A stretch of 8,336 nucleotides of DNA, from assembly GCA_030066245.1 (NCBI GenBank), contig JASJBY010000150.1, positions 1-8,336 on the forward strand. Reading direction: 5' to 3'. Source of the DNA: Gammaproteobacteria bacterium. GTDB taxonomy: Bacteria; Pseudomonadota; Gammaproteobacteria; JAABTG01. Of the stretch, positions 6,550 through 8,336 are shown piece after piece. The notes beneath the pieces were generated by a model. It saw only the letters and a program-made list of their open reading frames with translations. It was not told the DNA's origin and did not search any database. How positions within the stretch are numbered: the first letter of the stretch is position 1; every line of letters begins with the position of its first letter. The translations under genes and the position numbers were made by a program.

Positions 6550-6601
6550 CCGGGCCCGGCACAGGGTCGCCAGCGGCGCCGCCCCGGCATGCCGGTCGCC
6601 A
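6550..6601. repeat. Cluster of three perfect palindromes with an 8-bp direct repeat in the spacer before asnB
   Basis: The 79-base spacer between the DUF354 gene and the amidotransferase gene contains CCGGGCCCGG (6550 to 6559), GCGGCGCCGC (6573 to 6582) and CCGGCATGCCGG (6584 to 6595), each identical to its reverse complement. GGTCGCCA occurs at 6565 to 6572 and again at 6594 to 6601, framing the second and third palindromes. The gene start follows shortly on the minus strand (ATG at 6534), so the structure falls in the leader of the amidotransferase gene. It could be an operator or an RNA structure, or partly the result of high local GC. Confidence 0.6.
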
Positions 6602-6613
6602 TCTCCTTCCTGT

Positions 6614-7684
6614 CTACGCCGCTTCCGACAGTCCACAGCGCCCTCCCCTTCCCGCTTCCCCGCAGCCAAGGATTCGACCCGTCACATAAGCCGCCACGTC
6701 AACGGTATCCTCGAGCAGCCTCCGGCGGGCACCAGCCCAATGCGCTCGCGGCTGGTCAAGCATTTCCTGAAGGACAGGCTCCAGGGCATCCCAGCTTAGT
6801 GCCCTCACGTTTCGGACAAGCCCGTAACGCAGCTCCTGCTCGTCCGTGTATCCCCGCCCGGTGTTTGCCACGTAGGCCGCTGGCACACCCAGAACCGCGC
6901 ACTCCGAGGCCATGGTGGCACTCTCTCCCACAAAGCAACCGCAGAACGCCATGACATGATGAATGGCAGCAACGCTGCCCTGATATCGGTATGCCTCTAG
7001 ATCGGCGCTGAGTGCTCCTTCGGCCGAGATCAGCACTTTCCCGCATGCGCTAAGCTTATCGACCACGCGCCGAACAAGTTCCGCCGACCATCCCCGCTCG
7101 GCCAGATCGTGATTCGCCTGCCACGATACAAGCCGGAGCAAAAATGTATCGCCCTCCGGCGCCAGACCGTTCGCGATAGCCAGCTCGCGGTTCGGCTTGA
7201 AGTAAACCGGGTGAAGATAGGACAGCTCATGATAGCCGGCATAGCGCAGGCTTCGTCGACTGGGAATCCGGCCCTGATAGCAGCGGGGCACGACCACGCA
7301 GCTGGCCAGCGGGTAAGTAATGGCATTCTGCAGAACCGCATTCTCCGTGTCATAGAAAACGACGGATGGGATACGCAGTATTGCTCCAACATGCGCGACG
7401 AAAGTGCCTCCGATGGCGCACATGACGTCCGGCGCATAGCTATGCGCCGTCCGGCCGAGGCACCAGTCCCGCACAATCAGCTCCCTGACCAGGGACAGGA
7501 TTCCGCCCTTGCCCTGGGCGGAGATTAACACGAATGGGATGTTTAGCTCGTTCAGCAGTGGGACGGCCACGTCCTTGTCCCGCCCCGTCACCAGCACCTC
7601 ATGTCCTGCTGCACATAACTGCGCAATGGGGTTTCGAAAAAAGTGAACATGCGCTGGGTGGTTGATGTCGATGAGGACCTTCAT
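6614..7684 (-). CDS. DUF354 family protein with GT-B-like fold (putative glycosyltransferase or epimerase relative)
   Basis: This 356-residue protein belongs to the DUF354 family found in archaea and in bacterial polysaccharide clusters; its biochemical activity is not established. It opens with the family signature MKVLIDINHPAHVHFFRN (1 to 18), a first beta strand and loop similar to MurG and UDP-GlcNAc 2-epimerase proteins. IGGTFVAH (91 to 98), VVFYDTENAVLQNAITYPLA (108 to 127) and the C-terminal GESATMASECAVLGVPA (253 to 269) follow; the last resembles the nucleotide-sugar binding loop of GT-B enzymes. No signal peptide is seen. The ATG at 7684 opens directly on the conserved strand, which supports this start although the ribosome site is weak. 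The last 20 residues (about 337 to 356) are Gly/Arg-rich and less conserved in style. The gene sits 61 bases after the GT2 gene and 79 before the amidotransferase gene, so it is probably in the same operon; a role in sugar transfer is likely but inferred. Confidence 0.9.
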   Translation of the reverse strand: MKVLIDINHPAHVHFFRNPIAQLCAAGHEVLVTGRDKDVAVPLLNELNIPFVLISAQGKGGILSLVRELIVRDWCLGRTAHSYAPDVMCAIGGTFVAHVGAILRIPSVVFYDTENAVLQNAITYPLASCVVVPRCYQGRIPSRRSLRYAGYHELSYLHPVYFKPNRELAIANGLAPEGDTFLLRLVSWQANHDLAERGWSAELVRRVVDKLSACGKVLISAEGALSADLEAYRYQGSVAAIHHVMAFCGCFVGESATMASECAVLGVPAAYVANTGRGYTDEQELRYGLVRNVRALSWDALEPVLQEMLDQPRAHWAGARRRLLEDTVDVAAYVTGRILGCGEAGRGGRCGLSEAA

Positions 7685-7745
7685 ATAAGTTGCTTACGGG
7701 CCGTTCATCACAATGCGCGTGGGCCTATTGGTTTAATAAGACGCT

Positions 7746-8336
7746 TCAGTAGTCCCGGCGAGTTCTTCTCTGATCCTCCTCGGCGCCCTTGTAGTGCAAA
7801 GAGGAGACCTGCTCCGATAAAATACCGATGAGGAAAGTCAGCAGCGAGGAAAGGATCAGCAAGGCACTCATGTTGGTGAATCGCCCGGCTGTGGCGTAGG
7901 TGTACATGTAGTAGCCGATCCCGAGAGTAAACAGGCTGGCACTTATGGGCAAGAACAGGCGCATGGGGGAGAACAGTGCGCCTATCTTGAAGATAATTAC
8001 CAAGAACCGCACGCCGTCCTTCACCATGCGTATGTTGCTTTTCCCCTCTCGGCGTTCCGCCTTGACGGGCACGTATCCCACGGTCAGCCCGGAACGAAAG
8101 AACGCCATGGTGCTCGTCGTGGGGTAGGAAAAGCCGTTCGGAAGCAGGTAAAGAAACTTGCGGAAGTGGCGGGCACGAACCGCGCGAAAGCCGGATGTTA
8201 GGTCTTTGATGGTGAATCCCGTCATGAAGGAAGCCAACCAATTATAGGCGCCGTTGGCAAGGCGGCGCGCCCACGTTGCATGCGTGTTTGCGTGGCGTGC
8301 CCCGACCACCATGTCATAGCCTGACTCGATCTTCTC
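7746..8336 (-). CDS. Family 2 glycosyltransferase, polyprenyl-phosphate sugar synthase type (N-terminus cut by window edge)
   Basis: The visible 196 residues are the C-terminal part of a GT-A glycosyltransferase; the nucleotide-binding DXD region lies outside the window. The frame is open to the edge and starts with GYDMVVGARH (visible residues 6 to 15), a strand typical of this family, then KDLTSGFRAVRA (44 to 55), the conserved acceptor-side motif of dolichyl-phosphate-mannose-synthase-like enzymes, and RREGKSNIRMVKDG (95 to 108). Two membrane helices follow, about 127 to 148 (LFLPISASLFTLGIG region) and 157 to 176 (ALLILSSLLTFLIGI region), then a short charged tail, EEDQRRTRRDY. Such enzymes usually load a sugar onto undecaprenyl phosphate on the cytoplasmic face. 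It is the first gene of the visible minus-strand series. An internal ATG at 8312 is not the true start, because the conserved sequence continues upstream of it. Confidence 0.93.
   Translation of the reverse strand, partial: EKIESGYDMVVGARHANTHATWARRLANGAYNWLASFMTGFTIKDLTSGFRAVRARHFRKFLYLLPNGFSYPTTSTMAFFRSGLTVGYVPVKAERREGKSNIRMVKDGVRFLVIIFKIGALFSPMRLFLPISASLFTLGIGYYMYTYATAGRFTNMSALLILSSLLTFLIGILSEQVSSLHYKGAEEDQRRTRRDY

Noticed and set aside
7708..8241. 177-codon minus-strand frame overlapping the GT2 gene
   Set aside because: The other frame carries the GT2 motifs and two membrane helices; this one is low-complexity, His/Arg-rich shadow sequence.

Overview
The window reads as part of a surface-polysaccharide gene cluster (O-antigen, capsule or exopolysaccharide type) from a Gram-negative bacterium. 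GC content is in the upper fifties by eye. The gene set and protein style suggest a proteobacterium, most likely gamma or beta, but nothing here fixes the genus. All seven genes supported by recognisable protein families lie on the minus strand, so transcription runs from high to low coordinates. The gene at each edge is cut by the window.

In transcription order: the C-terminal part of a membrane-anchored family 2 glycosyltransferase of the polyprenyl-phosphate sugar synthase type (7746 to 8336); a DUF354 protein with a GT-B-like fold (6614 to 7684); a class B, glutamine-dependent asparagine-synthase-type amidotransferase (4648 to 6534); a class I SAM-dependent methyltransferase (3609 to 4391); a protein resembling the alpha/alpha-toroid (six-hairpin) enzymes, of unknown activity (2233 to 3510); a Gfo/Idh/MocA oxidoreductase (827 to 1924); and a PLP-dependent DegT/DnrJ/EryC1 sugar aminotransferase lacking its C-terminus (1 to 830). 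The last two overlap by four bases (ATGA) and look like a coupled oxidise-then-aminate pair, as in the WlbA/WbpB plus WbpE steps that make 3-amino-uronic acids.

Taken together the genes suggest a pathway for a modified amino-uronic acid: C3 oxidation and transamination by the last pair, possible amidation of the carboxyl by the asparagine-synthase homologue (as proposed for WbpS of Pseudomonas O-antigens), possible methylation, and sugar transfer by the GT2 and perhaps the DUF354 protein. The pathway is inferred from gene families and order. The matching UDP-sugar 6-dehydrogenase, N-acetyltransferase, flippase and polymerase are not in the window.

The spacers between genes are 61, 79, 256, 98 and 308 bases. 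They contain no convincing genes or canonical terminators but do hold several inverted repeats: a cluster of three perfect palindromes inside an 8-bp direct repeat (6550 to 6601), a strong two-part hairpin (2101 to 2152), and a CTAG-containing motif that recurs in several spacers. I see no tRNA, rRNA, CRISPR array, transposase or integrase.
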